Of a stretch of DNA of 32,572 nt, positions 6,995-17,375 are shown one piece after another (positions within the stretch are counted from its first letter, which is position 1; each line of letters opens with the position of its first letter). This DNA is from Roseicyclus sp. (lineage in GTDB: Bacteria > Pseudomonadota > Alphaproteobacteria > Rhodobacterales > Rhodobacteraceae), in the NCBI GenBank assembly GCA_018401385.1, contig JAGYKZ010000017.1, positions 1 to 32,572 of the forward strand. The letters are read 5' to 3'. A model generated the notes under the pieces. That model was not told the DNA's origin. It saw nothing but the letters and a program-made list of their open reading frames with translations, and made no database searches. Made by a program: the position numbers and the translations under genes.

Positions 6995-8428
6995 GTGGCC
7001 AAACAACCAATGTTAAAATTTGTCTCCGTGGCAAAAGAAACACCCGTGAAGCGATCCGCAGACGAACGCCGCGCGGATTTTCACGAGATTTACGCGGAGT
7101 ATGCCGAGCAAAAAGCGGCAGAGCAAGCAGGCCGTTGCAGCCAATGCGGTGTGCCTTATTGCCAATCGCATTGCCCGCTTCACAACAACATCCCCGATTG
7201 GCTGCGCCTCACAGCCGAAGGTCGCCTTCAGGAGGCCTATGAGATCAGCCAAGCCACCAATACGTTTCCCGAAATCTGTGGCCGTATTTGTCCACAAGAT
7301 CGCTTGTGCGAAGGCAATTGCGTGATCGAGCAATCGGGCCATGGCACCGTCACCATCGGGTCGGTCGAGAAATACATCACCGACACCGCATGGGATCAGG
7401 GTTGGGTCATGCCCATTTCACCAAAGACAGAGCGTGCGGAATCTGTTGGCATTATTGGAGCAGGCCCTGGTGGTTTGGCGGCTGCGGATCGTTTGCGTCG
7501 CGCGGGCCTGCAAGTGACGGTTTATGATCGCTATGACCGCGCAGGCGGGCTTCTGACCTATGGAATCCCTGGGTTTAAATTGGAAAAGCCTGTGGTCATG
7601 CGCCGCAATGATCTTTTGGAAAAGGGTGGCGTCAACTTTGAGCTGAACACGGATATTGGCCGCGACATCACCTTTGAGGCGCTGCGCGAAAAGCACGAGT
7701 ATATCGTGATCGCTACTGGCGTTTATAAATCCCGCGATTTGGACGTGGCTGGCAAGGACGCCACGGGCATTGTGAACGCGCTGGATTATCTGACCGCCTC
7801 CAACCGCAAAAGCTTTGGTGATGCGGTGCCAGAGTTTGACAGCGGTGCGTTGAACGCCCAAGGCAAAAAAGTGGTGGTCATTGGCGGCGGTGACACTGCC
7901 ATGGATTGCGTGCGCAGCGCCATTCGGCAGGGGGCAACATCGGTGAAATGCCTCTATCGCCGCGACCGCGCCAATATGCCGGGCAGCCAGCGCGAAGTGC
8001 AAAACGCTGAAGAGGAGGGCGTTGAATTTGTCTGGCTCTCCGCGCCAAAGGGATTTGTGGGAAATCCCGTGACAGGTGTCGAGGTTCAGAAAATGCGCCT
8101 TGGCGCACCTGATGCGACTGGCCGTCAAAGTCCCGAAGTGATTGAGGGCGCTGATTATGTCGAAGAGGCGGATTTGGTCATCATGGCGCTTGGCTTTGAG
8201 CCAGAAGATCTGCCCACGCTTTGGAATTGTGCCGATCTGCCCGTGACCCGTTGGGGCACCGTGAAAACCGATTTCCGCAGTCACGAGACGGCATTGGAAA
8301 ATGTCTATGCAGTGGGGGATATCGCGCGCGGGGCCAGCCTTGTTGTGTGGGCCATCCGCGATGGGCGTGAAGCGGCAGATGCGATCCTCGCAAAGATTGC
8401 GGGCCATTCTGTGATTGCGGCTGAGTGA
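6995..8428 (+). CDS. gltD: Glutamate synthase [NADPH] small subunit
   Basis: GltD carries electrons from NADPH through FAD and Fe-S centres to the large subunit, which makes glutamate from glutamine and 2-oxoglutarate. The 477-residue product has the N-terminal cysteine sets for two [4Fe-4S] clusters (Cys48, 51, 56, 60 and Cys95, 99, 105, 109), the FAD loop GAGPGG at 155-160 and the NADPH loop GGGDTA at 297-302, followed by a C-terminal FAD segment ending YAVGDIARGASLVVWAI. The GTG at 6995 follows GGAGAAGG at 6984-6991, which supports it; an in-frame ATG at 7010 is the alternative. Its partner gltB follows after one intervening gene on the same strand. Confidence 0.97.
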   Translation: MAKQPMLKFVSVAKETPVKRSADERRADFHEIYAEYAEQKAAEQAGRCSQCGVPYCQSHCPLHNNIPDWLRLTAEGRLQEAYEISQATNTFPEICGRICPQDRLCEGNCVIEQSGHGTVTIGSVEKYITDTAWDQGWVMPISPKTERAESVGIIGAGPGGLAAADRLRRAGLQVTVYDRYDRAGGLLTYGIPGFKLEKPVVMRRNDLLEKGGVNFELNTDIGRDITFEALREKHEYIVIATGVYKSRDLDVAGKDATGIVNALDYLTASNRKSFGDAVPEFDSGALNAQGKKVVVIGGGDTAMDCVRSAIRQGATSVKCLYRRDRANMPGSQREVQNAEEEGVEFVWLSAPKGFVGNPVTGVEVQKMRLGAPDATGRQSPEVIEGADYVEEADLVIMALGFEPEDLPTLWNCADLPVTRWGTVKTDFRSHETALENVYAVGDIARGASLVVWAIRDGREAADAILAKIAGHSVIAAE

Positions 8429-8433
8429 TCCAG

Positions 8434-9141
8434 ATGAGCCGTCTTGCCTCCCATATCGCACGGCCAATGTTCAGCTTCGCTGTCTTGGGTGGGGCTTTTG
8501 CGTTTGTGCCGATGGTGCAGGCCGCGCAAATCACACCGCCATCTGGCTGTGAGGCTTTTTTGACGGTGCAAAGTCGCGGCTGCATGGTGTCGCATTACTG
8601 GGCGTGCACGGCAGATCCTGCGGGCACGCATTGGCGTTTAAGCATGGACAGCGATGGTCCAATCTCACTGTCTTTCACAGATGAAGAATTTCGCTGGTTG
8701 CAATCGGTGGATTTGCGCAGTGGTGTCACAGCGCGGCTTGTGGAGCCTGAATCGGATCCTGCAAGCTTGACCGAGTTGATGGAAACCGGCCGCGACAGTT
8801 TTACCTTTGATCTGCGCGTGGAGGATGCCGAAGGCGTCTTCACCCGCAGCTATAGCGGATTTGATGCGCTGACAGGCGAAATGGTGACAATTGATGGCGA
8901 GCCACTGGCCCGCACGGAATTTTCCTATAGCCAAAGCGGACCTGATGGCACGCGCAGCACCTCTGGCAATCAATATGTTAGTCCCGATTTACGGATGTTT
9001 TTTGGCGGAAAAGAAACCCTGACCATGCCCGATGGTGCAGAGATTCCTTATGATGCCAGTCCCGTTGATTTTGCCCGCCCCGGTGAGGCGGGATATCTGA
9101 ATGCCTTGCCGCTTTATGATTGCGGCGATGTTTTATCCTAG
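8434..9141 (+). CDS. Secreted protein of unknown function within the glt locus
   Basis: I do not recognise this 235-residue protein. It has an Arg-containing N-terminus, a hydrophobic run FSFAVLGGAFAFVPMV and an AQAAQ-like cleavage site near residue 30, so it is probably exported to the periplasm. After cleavage come three cysteines close together (Cys39, 50 and 57 approximately) plus one near the C-terminus (YDCGD), which could form disulfides. The rest is rich in Asp, Ser, Thr and Gly, with little hydrophobic sequence, like a beta-rich soluble domain. The ATG at 8434 is used; a GTG at 8425 overlapping the gltD stop would add three residues. It lies between gltD and gltB, so it is very likely co-transcribed with them. 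A direct role in glutamate synthase is not implied, as the enzyme is cytoplasmic. Confidence 0.85.
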   Translation: MSRLASHIARPMFSFAVLGGAFAFVPMVQAAQITPPSGCEAFLTVQSRGCMVSHYWACTADPAGTHWRLSMDSDGPISLSFTDEEFRWLQSVDLRSGVTARLVEPESDPASLTELMETGRDSFTFDLRVEDAEGVFTRSYSGFDALTGEMVTIDGEPLARTEFSYSQSGPDGTRSTSGNQYVSPDLRMFFGGKETLTMPDGAEIPYDASPVDFARPGEAGYLNALPLYDCGDVLS

Positions 9142-9199
9142 GGCTTTGGCCCGTTTTGCGCATCCCGAAGATGCCCCTTCCGAAAGAAAGGTATGAGTG

Positions 9200-12100
9200 A
9201 TGACCAAGTTTGATGCCGAATGGGTGGCCGCAGAAGAGGCCAAGCGCGCATTTATGGCCGAGCATGGTATGTATTCCCTTGAAGAAGAACATTCCTCTTG
9301 CGGCGTGGGTCTGGTCGTGGCGGTGAACGGCAAGCCCTCGCGCCGTGTGGTGGAAAACGGGATCAATGCGCTGAAGGCCGTGTGGCATCGCGGGGCCGTA
9401 GATGCAGATGGAAAAACGGGCGATGGCGCAGGCATCCATGTGCAAATCCCTGTCCAGTTCTTCTACGACCAAATTCGCCGCACAGGTCATGAACCTGCAT
9501 CTGACAAGATGATCGCGGTCGGTCAGGTGTTTCTGCCCCGCACCGATTTTGGCGCACAGGAACGCTGCCGCACGATTGTCGAATCCGAAGTCCTGCGCAT
9601 GGGTCATTATATCTATGGCTGGCGCCATGTCCCCGTGAATACCGAAGTTCTGGGCGACAAGGCCAATGCCACACGGCCAGAGATCGAACAGATCCTGATC
9701 CGCTGCGAAAAGGACATGACCGAGGAAGAATTCGAGCGCGAGCTGTACATCATCCGCCGCCGCATCGAAAAAGCTGCGGCCGCAGCGGGCGTGGGCCAGC
9801 TGTATCTATGCTCCTTGTCCTGCCGTTCGATTATTTACAAAGGTATGATGTTGGCCGAGCAGGTGGCGGAGTTCTATCCTGATCTGCAAGATGAACGCTT
9901 TGAGAGCGCCTTTGCCATTTATCACCAGCGTTATTCGACCAATACTTTCCCGCAATGGTGGTTGGCACAGCCGTTTCGGATGTTGGCCCATAATGGTGAG
10001 ATCAACACCCTAAAGGGCAATGTGAATTGGATGAAAAGCCATGAGATTCGCATGGCGTCCACCTATTTTGGGGACATGGCCGAAGACATTAAGCCGATTA
10101 TTGCGCAAGGATCTTCTGACTCGGCGGCTTTGGACGCGGTGTTTGAGGTCTTGGTGCGTGCTGGGCGCAATGCGCCAATGGCGAAAACCATGTTGGTGCC
10201 CGAAGCATGGAGCCAAACCGCCAGTGAATTGCCACAGGCATGGCAGGATATGTATTCCTATTGTAACAGCGTGATGGAGCCTTGGGACGGTCCCGCCGCC
10301 CTTGCCATGACCGATGGTCGCTGGGTTTGCGCGGGTCTGGATCGCAACGGTCTGCGTCCCATGCGCTATGTCGTGACGGGCGATGGGATTCTGATCGCAG
10401 GGTCCGAGGCGGGTATGGTGCCTTTTGACGAGGCACGCGTGATCGAAAAAGGCGCGCTTGGCCCGGGCCAGATGATTGCGGTCGATATGGAAACGCAAAA
10501 GCTGTTCCACGATACCGAGATCAAGGATGCCTTGGCCGCCGCGCGTCCCTTTGGCGATTGGGTGGGGAAGATCACTGATCTGGCCAAAGAGACCGAAGGT
10601 TTGACGGAAACGGCAATTTTCTCGGGCGAAGACCTGCGCCGCCGTCAGGTGGCTGCGGGCTATACGATTGAGGAATTGGAACATATTCTCGCGCCCATGG
10701 CCGAGGATGGAAAGGAGGCCTTGGCCTCCATGGGGGACGACACGCCCAGCGCGGTTTTGTCGAAGAAATACCGCCCCCTTAGCCATTTCTTCCGCCAAAA
10801 CTTCAGCCAAGTCACCAACCCACCTATCGACAGTTTGCGTGAATATCGGGTGATGAGCCTCAAGACGCGCTTCGGCAACCTCAAGAACGTTTTGGACGAG
10901 GACAGCAGCCAGACCGAGATATTGGTTCTCGACAGCCCTTTTGTGGGGAACGCGCAATTTGACGCGATGGTAAAGCATTTCGGCGATGCCGTGGTGACCA
11001 TTGACGCGACCTTTGCGGCGGGTTCGGACAAAAACGGTCTGCGGGATGGGTTGGCGCGACTGCGCCAAGAGGCCGAAGATGCGGTGCGCTCAGGTGCGGC
11101 GCATATCGTGCTGACGGACCGTTTCCAAAGCACCGAAAAAGTAGCGATGCCCATGATATTGGCGACAAGCGCGGTGCATTCATGGTTGACGCGCAAGGGG
11201 CTGCGGACCTTCTGTTCGCTCAACATTCGCTCGGCCGAATGTATCGACCCGCATTATTTTGCGGTTTTGGTGGGCTGTGGCGCAACAACGGTGAATGCCT
11301 ATTTGGCGGAAGATTCGCTTGCGGATCGTATTGATCGCGGATTGTTGGATGGCACATTGACCGAGGCGGTGGCGCGCTATCGCAACGCGATTGATCAGGG
11401 CCTGTTGAAGATCATGGCCAAGATGGGGATATCTGTGATCTCCTCCTATCGTGGTGGCTTGAACTTCGAGGCCGTGGGCCTGAGCCGTGCGATGGTCGCG
11501 GAATATTTCCCGGGCATGACCAGCCGCATTTCGGGCATTGGCGTCTCAGGCCTGCAAAAGAAATGCGAGGAAGTGCACGCGCTTGGCTGGTTGCAAGGCG
11601 ATGGTGTCTTGCCGATTGGCGGCTTCTACAAGGCGCGCCGCTCTGGTGAAACCCACGCGTGGGAAGCGCAATCGATGCATATGATGCAGATGGCGTGCAA
11701 CAAAGCGTCCTTTGAATTGTGGAAGCAATATTCTGCCAAGATGCGCGCCAACCCGCCCATTCATCTGCGCGATTTGTTGGACATCAAGCCCTTGGGCCAG
11801 CCCGTTCCGATTGAGGAGGTGGAATCGATCACCTCGATCCGCAAGCGCTTTGTCACACCAGGCATGAGCCTTGGTGCCCTCAGCCCTGAGGCGCATAAAA
11901 CCCTCAACGTGGCGATGAACCGTATTGGTGCGAAATCCGACAGCGGTGAAGGTGGTGAGGATCCCGCGCATTTCACGCCTGAACCCAATGGCGACAATCC
12001 AAGCGCCAAGATCAAGCAGGTCGCATCGGGCCGCTTTGGTGTTACGGCTGAATATCTGAACGCTTGCGAGGAACTGGAAATCAAGGTCGCCCAAGGGGCC

Positions 12101-13738
12101 AAACCCGGTGAAGGCGGGCAATTGCCCGGCATGAAAGTGACCGAGCTGATCGCGCGCCTGCGCCATTCGACCAAAGGCGTGACGCTGATTTCACCGCCAC
12201 CGCATCACGATATCTATTCCATCGAGGATCTGGCGCAGCTGATCTATGACCTCAAGCAGATCAACCCGCGTGCAAAAGTGACCGTGAAATTGGTGGCCTC
12301 CTCGGGCGTTGGCACGATTGCGGCAGGTGTGGCTGGCGCAAAGGCGATGTGATCCTGATCCGGGCCATAATGGCGGCACGGGTGCAAGCCCTGCAACTTC
12401 TATCAAATATGCGGGTCTGCCATGGGAAATGGGTCTGACTGGAGGCGCATCAGGGTCTTGTCACCGAACAACCCAGCGACCGTATCACCTTGCGCACAGA
12501 TGGTGGTCTGCGACAGGCGCGATATCGTCATGGCCGCGATGATGGGGCCGAAGAATATGGTATTGGCAATCAGTTGCGTTGATTGCCATGGCTGTATCAT
12601 GGTGCGTCAGTGCCAGTCCAACACCTGCCCTAAAGCCGGTGTCTGCACGCAAGATGAATCTTTGCGCGCAAAATTTACAGGGAATGCGGATAAGGTTGTC
12701 AATCTCATCACCTTCTATGCTCAAGAAGTGCGCGAGATTCTGGCTGAGATTGGGGCACATAGCCTTGATGATGTCATTGGGCGTGCAGATTTGTTGACAC
12801 AGGTCAGCCGTGGTTCGGCGCATCTGGATGATCTTGATCTCAACCCGATGCTGATCACGGTCGATGGTGCGGATAAGATCGTCTATGACCGCAACAAGCC
12901 ACGCAATGCGGTGCCCGACACATTGGACGCGCAGATTGTCAAAGATGCCGCCCGCTTCCTTGAGGATGGCGAAAAGATGCAATTGTCTTATGCCGTGCAA
13001 AACACGTTGCGCACCATCGGCACCCGCGTCTCCAGCCATATCGTCAAGAATTTTGGGATGCGCAACGCGCTGCAACCAGACCATCTGACGGTGAAGCTGG
13101 AAGGATCGGCGGGTCAATCCTTGGGTGCATTCGCCGCGCCAGGGTTGAAGCTGGAGGTTTCAGGCGATGCCAATGACTACGTTGGCAAGGGCCTGTCGGG
13201 CGGCACAATTGTCGTCAAGCCCGCTCAGGTTAGCCCACTGACGGCATCGGAAAACGTCATCATTGGCAATACGGTGCTTTATGGTGCGACCGATGGCTAT
13301 CTCTTTGCGGCAGGACGTTCTGGGGAACGGTTCGCGGTGCGCAATTCAGGCGCCAAAGTCGTGATTGAAGGCTGCGGGTCGAATGGCTGCGAGTATATGA
13401 CGGGTGGCGTTGCGGTCATATTGGGGTCGATAGGGGCTAATTTTGGCGCGGGTATGACAGGCGGGATGGCCTATCTCTATGACCCAAGCGGCGAGGCGCT
13501 GACGAATATGAACCTTGAGACGCTTGTGACCTGCCCCGTGACCGTGGCCCATTGGGAGGCGCAGCTTCTTGATCTTTTGCAGCGCCATTTGGCCGAAACA
13601 GGCTCACGCAAGGCGAATATGATCCTTCAGAATTGGGATGTCGAGAAGGGCCACTTCCTTCAGGTTTGCCCGAAGGAGATGCTGAACAAACTGACGCATC
13701 CGATCAGCCTCGAAGCCACGGCTGTCCCAGCAGAGTAA
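9200..13738 (+). CDS. gltB: Glutamate synthase [NADPH] large subunit, with internal frame damage
   Basis: GltB hydrolyses glutamine and transfers the ammonia to 2-oxoglutarate on FMN. The ATG at 9200 follows a GAAAGG site; after a 33-residue propeptide the catalytic Cys34 lies in [10 protein letters not shown]. The Ntn amidotransferase domain, central domain and start of the FMN domain run intact to a premature TGA at about 12350. The frame resumes by about 12500-12600, with [13 protein letters not shown] (the 3Fe-4S cysteines) and the C-terminal beta-helix domain to the TAA at 13736-13738. Between 12345 and 12600 the expected residues (for example [20 protein letters not shown]) appear in shifting frames, needing at least four single-base indels. 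Start and end are in the same frame, and the total of 1513 codons matches the family's roughly 1510, so the errors compensate. This is most likely one intact gene with sequence errors. Confidence 0.93.
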
Positions 13739-13742
13739 GCGC

Positions 13743-13787
13743 AAACGCTCTGGGCGTTTTACGGGGTGACGAAATCCGTCACCCCGT
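13743..13787. terminator. Candidate bidirectional terminator between gltB and serB
   Basis: Two inverted repeats fill the gltB-serB junction. The first, AAACGC (13743-13748) pairing with GCGTTT (13754-13759), has a 5-base loop and is followed by a fourth T. The second is a perfect 10-bp stem, ACGGGGTGAC (13761-13770) with GTCACCCCGT (13778-13787) and a 7-base loop; it contains the last codons and stop of serB. T-tracts are short on both sides, so intrinsic termination is plausible but not certain. Confidence 0.5.
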
Positions 13788-14634
13788 AGCCTTGCAGATA
13801 CAAAAGCGCGGTCAGATCACCATGATTGATGCGGTGTTTTGCTTGGGCTTGCACGGTGGGTTTGGCGTGCAACGCGACACCTGTGCCCGCCAATTGGAGC
13901 ATCCCCAAGTCATTGGCGCCATCCCCCACGGCAAGAACATCCTCAGGGCCAATGCCCAGCCGTGCGGTGATCTGCTTTAAGGCATCGACTTTGGCCGCGC
14001 GCCCCAAGATTGGGTCGGTGACGTGACCCGTCAGCGTGCCGTTTTCGGCGCACAGCGTGTTGGCGCGATGTTCGTCAAATCCAAGTTTTGCGGCAATTGC
14101 CGTGGTAAAGGCAGTGAACCCGCCTGACACAAGCGCAGCATAGGCCCCGTTTGCCTTCATCGTGGTCAAAAGCACAGGGCCGCCTGGCATCAGATGGATG
14201 CGTTTGTCCAAAACATGGGCGATTACGGAGACATCCAATCCTTTGAGCAGGGCCACGCGTTCGCGCAATGCAGCTTCGAAATCCAGCTCGCCATTCATCG
14301 CGCGCGCGGTGATCTCGGCTACGTGGGGGCCAACACCTGCTTCGGCGGCCAGCTCATCGATGCATTCTTGTCGGATCATGGTGGAATCCATATCCGCCAG
14401 AAGCATTTTCTTGCGCCGCCCCTCCATGGGTTGCAGCACCATATCCACCCCTTCGGATTGCAGGTCCGCCCAGATATCAGCGGCGTGATCGGGTGCTTTG
14501 GGGATGACAAACTCCGCCGCTTGATTGGGGTGCAGCCATATCGCATCCCCCCCACCCATCGCATTACGCAGACTGCTCACCAATTCAGGCTCCAGATGCA
14601 TCGCGGGGTTGGTGATCAAGGTGACGACATACAT
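13759..14634 (-). CDS. serB: Phosphoserine phosphatase SerB
   Basis: SerB makes L-serine from phosphoserine, the last step of serine synthesis. The 291-residue product has an N-terminal regulatory region of about 75 residues and then a HAD phosphatase domain: DMDST with the nucleophile Asp81 and acid Asp83, the conserved Thr/Ser region LVSGGFTAFT, and the metal site VGDGANDLGML near the C-terminus. The ATG at 14634 (MYVVTLITNP) is chosen because family members begin this way; the frame is open to an ATG at 14670, which would add 12 uncharacteristic residues. It is convergent with gltB and shares a hairpin with its 3' end. Confidence 0.94.
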   Translation of the reverse strand: MYVVTLITNPAMHLEPELVSSLRNAMGGGDAIWLHPNQAAEFVIPKAPDHAADIWADLQSEGVDMVLQPMEGRRKKMLLADMDSTMIRQECIDELAAEAGVGPHVAEITARAMNGELDFEAALRERVALLKGLDVSVIAHVLDKRIHLMPGGPVLLTTMKANGAYAALVSGGFTAFTTAIAAKLGFDEHRANTLCAENGTLTGHVTDPILGRAAKVDALKQITARLGIGPEDVLAVGDGANDLGMLQLAGTGVALHAKPTVQAQAKHRINHGDLTALLYLQGYGVTDFVTP

Positions 14635-14781
14635 GGGGGGCCTATCGAAATGGGACGGAACGCATTGCACCTATAGGTAATGCGGAGGGGCATTTCCAGA
14701 ACTTCAATAAGGACGGGTGCGTTTGCCGCGATTATCGGGTAGTTTGCGCAGGACCGCGCCAAAACGAGGGGCCATCGCGCC

Positions 14782-16287
14782 ATGATACGCGCCGCAATCG
14801 GCTTGATTTTGGGACTGATCCTTTTGACCACTGCCATCGTGTTGCTTGAGCGGGGTCGTGCGGATGTGGTGCAGCGCGATATGGTTTGGGGCAATACCCC
14901 CGTCACATGGATGGAGCGGCCAGGGGCTGATGGCCCTTTGGTGGTGATTGCACATGGTTTTGCGGGATCGCGGCCGTTGATGCAGGCGTATCAAATCGCC
15001 TTGGCAAAGGCAGGTTACCTGACGGTGAGTTTCGATTTCGAGGGACATGGTCGCAACCCGCAGCCGATGCGGGGCGATGTCACCGCGATCGATGGGACCA
15101 CGACCTTCTTGATGGATGAATTGGCCCGTGTCACGGATCGTGCGATCGATATGGCGGGGATGGATCGTGGCTTGGCCTATCTGGGTCACTCTATGGCCAG
15201 CGACATCATCATTCGGCAATCCCTGCGCGATCCGCGGGTCGATACAGTCGTGGGTTTGTCGGTGTTCTCTTTGGCGATATCAGCAGATGCGCCGCGGTCC
15301 CTGCTGATGATCAATGGCCAATGGGAGCCGGGATTGCGCGCGGCGGCCCGCGCCGTCATGGGCGAGATTGGCGCAAGCGAGGGGCAAGTGATCCGCGATG
15401 CGGGCGGCTTTGCCCGTGCGGCACAGGTGGCCCCATGGGTGGAGCACGTGGGTATTCTCTATTCCCGCAATGCGATTTCACAGACGATATCATGGCTGGA
15501 CGAACAGTTTGACGTGACGCGCCAAAGCGCCCCACCTATTGCGCTCATGGGGCAAGTGATCTTGCTTGGGTTTGCGGGTTTGGTCATCGCTTTGGCCAGT
15601 CTCGCCACCATGCTGTTCAAAGGGCGGGCGCGGCGGGTTCTGCCGATTACACCGCGTGCCTTTTGGCTGGCCACATTTGCGCCGGCGGTGGTGACGCCGC
15701 TTGTCTTGCAAGGCGCGGGTCTGGCGTTCGTTCCAGTGGTTTTGGCGGATTACCTTGCGCTGCATCTGGCCCTTTACGGGCTATTGGCTATTGCGATCCT
15801 GCTATTGACGGGGCACGCGAGCGTGATCTTTCCTTCCGTTTCGCGGATGTGGCGCAGTGTCATTATTGGCCTTGGGTTTGGCGCATTCAGTCTTGCCGTT
15901 CTGGGCCTGTATCTCGACCGCTATGTCGGGAGCTTCTGGGCGGGCGATGCGCGCATTTTACCATTTCTGGTGATCCTGATTGGTGCGGTGCCCGCGATGA
16001 TCGCGGATGCGGCACTGCAATCTGGCACGCGCCCCGATCTGGCAGCGGGTTCTGGTCCGTCTGACATTCCTCGCTCTCTCTCGGGGGGGGGTGGCATTGG
16101 ATTTTGAGCGAATAAGTTGTTCTTTGATCCTGATCTCGCCCGTGATTGTGCTGTTCTATGGCAGCTTTGGTTTTGTTTATGCCCGCATTGGGCGGGGCAA
16201 GGCGCTGTCCTCGGCATGGCGTTGGCGATGGCTCTGGCCTTGGCTTGGGCCTTGGCCGTAAGCTTTCCATTGCTTGAGGCGCTCTAG
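14782..16287 (+). CDS. Membrane alpha/beta hydrolase, 3' end frame-damaged
   Basis: An N-terminal membrane segment (residues 3-22) is followed by an alpha/beta hydrolase domain: the oxyanion loop IAHGFAG at 56-62, SFDFEGHGRN, and the nucleophile elbow YLGHSMAS with Ser137. From about residue 250 the protein is a chain of hydrophobic helices (around five), so the hydrolase is anchored by a polytopic C-terminal half. Substrate unknown. The first frame stops at TGA 16105-16107, straight after a run of nine G at 16083-16091, in the middle of what should be a membrane segment. Another frame continues with LDFERIS and VIVLFYGSFGFVYARIG, and the original frame returns with a hydrophobic end to TAG at 16285-16287. 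That stop shares a CTAG palindrome with the stop of the convergent gene, which supports the longer gene. Indels at the poly-G and near 16130-16200 are the likely cause. Confidence 0.8.
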
Positions 16288-17375
16288 TAACCGGTCATTT
16301 CAAGATAGCCTTCGGCGCGGTGGCTTCCCGTGGCGTGGATCGGACCTTCCCAATAGGGAATACTGCCGGCCATCCACGCATCTGGGTTGAGCGCCGTGAT
16401 GGTGATGTCCAAGTCGCGTGCGGGCAATTGGAGGTTCCACTCCACCGGCACGTTGCGACCCGCCACCTCATGGGTATCAATGGGTGTCATATGCAATGCG
16501 CCATTTCCAAAGGCCGTGGGCGTGCCATCCGCCGCAATCCATGTGGCCGAGGTGAAGCGACTGCCATTGGTGCTGCGCAGCGCGAAACCCATCAGTTTCT
16601 CGCCCGTGTCGAAATGCAGCGAGACCCAATCCCACCCTTCTTGATCTGCCGCCAAAGGTTGGGATGACCATTCACGGTCCAGCCAAGCGCGTCCCCTCAC
16701 CTGATGCGCGCCATCGGGTAGGGTGATCGTGCCCTCCACCGCGAAAAAGGGTTGCGAGAAATAATAGCTGGTCTGGTCGTCCTCAGATTTGACTGAAAAC
16801 CCCGCATCCCCATGCAGCACCAGTGGCCCTTTTGCGGCCAGTGTCAGATCATAGGCAAAATCCGTGCCCCGCGCTGTCAGGGAAATCTGCGCAAGGGAGT
16901 CCGCCTCTGGTCCGATATCTAGGGACTGCAACTGCCAATCATCCATCCAAACGCGCAAGCGGTTGTCCTCTAGATCAGCGCCCGCTTGCCCGGTGCCACC
17001 GCGTGCATAGCGCTCGGCGTGCATATGACGATCTGCCCATGTCACGGCCGCATGGCCAAGCCAAATTTGCCCATCATCCCATGTTTCCTCGGGGCCATTG
17101 ACGGGCCGCGTTGCATTGGGCCGTGTTGCATTGCGAAACACCGTCCATTGCACACCCAGATCGCGCCCGCTCTCATCACGTAAATTCGCAGTCAAATACC
17201 ACCATTCAATGCGATATTCTGGATGGGCTGAATGATCTTGGGGAAACACCAACGCCCGGCTGCGGTCGACTTCGGCGAAACCATCAACCGCTTGCCCCAT
17301 ACCCGCAAAACCCTGCGCAAATGCGGGTTGAACGAATAAGGTCAGGCACAGCAGAAATGCAAGTTTAGCGTTCAT
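16284..17375 (-). CDS. Secreted CrtC/AttH lipocalin-like protein
   Basis: The 363-residue product has a signal peptide (MNAKLAFLLCLTLFVQPAFA) and belongs to the hydroxyneurosporene synthase (CrtC)/AttH lipocalin-like group. Seen features are PEYRIEWWYLTANL near the N-terminus, GRAWLDREWSSQPL (a hallmark of the family) and a C-terminal IPYWEGPIHATGSHRAEGYL. CrtC hydrates carotenoids, whereas AttH-type members are exported proteins encoded with an ABC transporter. The neighbours here are an ABC ATPase and an FtsX-type permease, so AttH-like is the better match. The ATG at 17375 overlaps the permease end by 11 bp; an upstream in-frame ATG at 17471 would lie inside the permease gene and is rejected. 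Exact function is unknown. Confidence 0.85.
   Translation of the reverse strand: MNAKLAFLLCLTLFVQPAFAQGFAGMGQAVDGFAEVDRSRALVFPQDHSAHPEYRIEWWYLTANLRDESGRDLGVQWTVFRNATRPNATRPVNGPEETWDDGQIWLGHAAVTWADRHMHAERYARGGTGQAGADLEDNRLRVWMDDWQLQSLDIGPEADSLAQISLTARGTDFAYDLTLAAKGPLVLHGDAGFSVKSEDDQTSYYFSQPFFAVEGTITLPDGAHQVRGRAWLDREWSSQPLAADQEGWDWVSLHFDTGEKLMGFALRSTNGSRFTSATWIAADGTPTAFGNGALHMTPIDTHEVAGRNVPVEWNLQLPARDLDITITALNPDAWMAGSIPYWEGPIHATGSHRAEGYLEMTGY

Noticed and set aside
7418-8467. A 349-codon open frame antisense to gltD
   Set aside because: It mirrors the intact, motif-rich gltD frame. The product has no recognisable domain and is rich in His/Arg, as antisense frames of this codon usage are.
10010-11068. 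A 352-codon open frame antisense to gltB
   Set aside because: It lies wholly within the intact part of gltB, has no domain, and only reflects codon bias on the opposite strand.
14194-14676. A plus-strand open frame over serB
   Set aside because: It is antisense to the conserved HAD domain, with no domain of its own.
16284-17375. Carotenoid hydratase CrtC acting in carotenoid synthesis
   Set aside because: No other carotenoid gene is present, the protein has a signal peptide, and the neighbours are an ABC ATPase and FtsX-type permease, so AttH-like is preferred.
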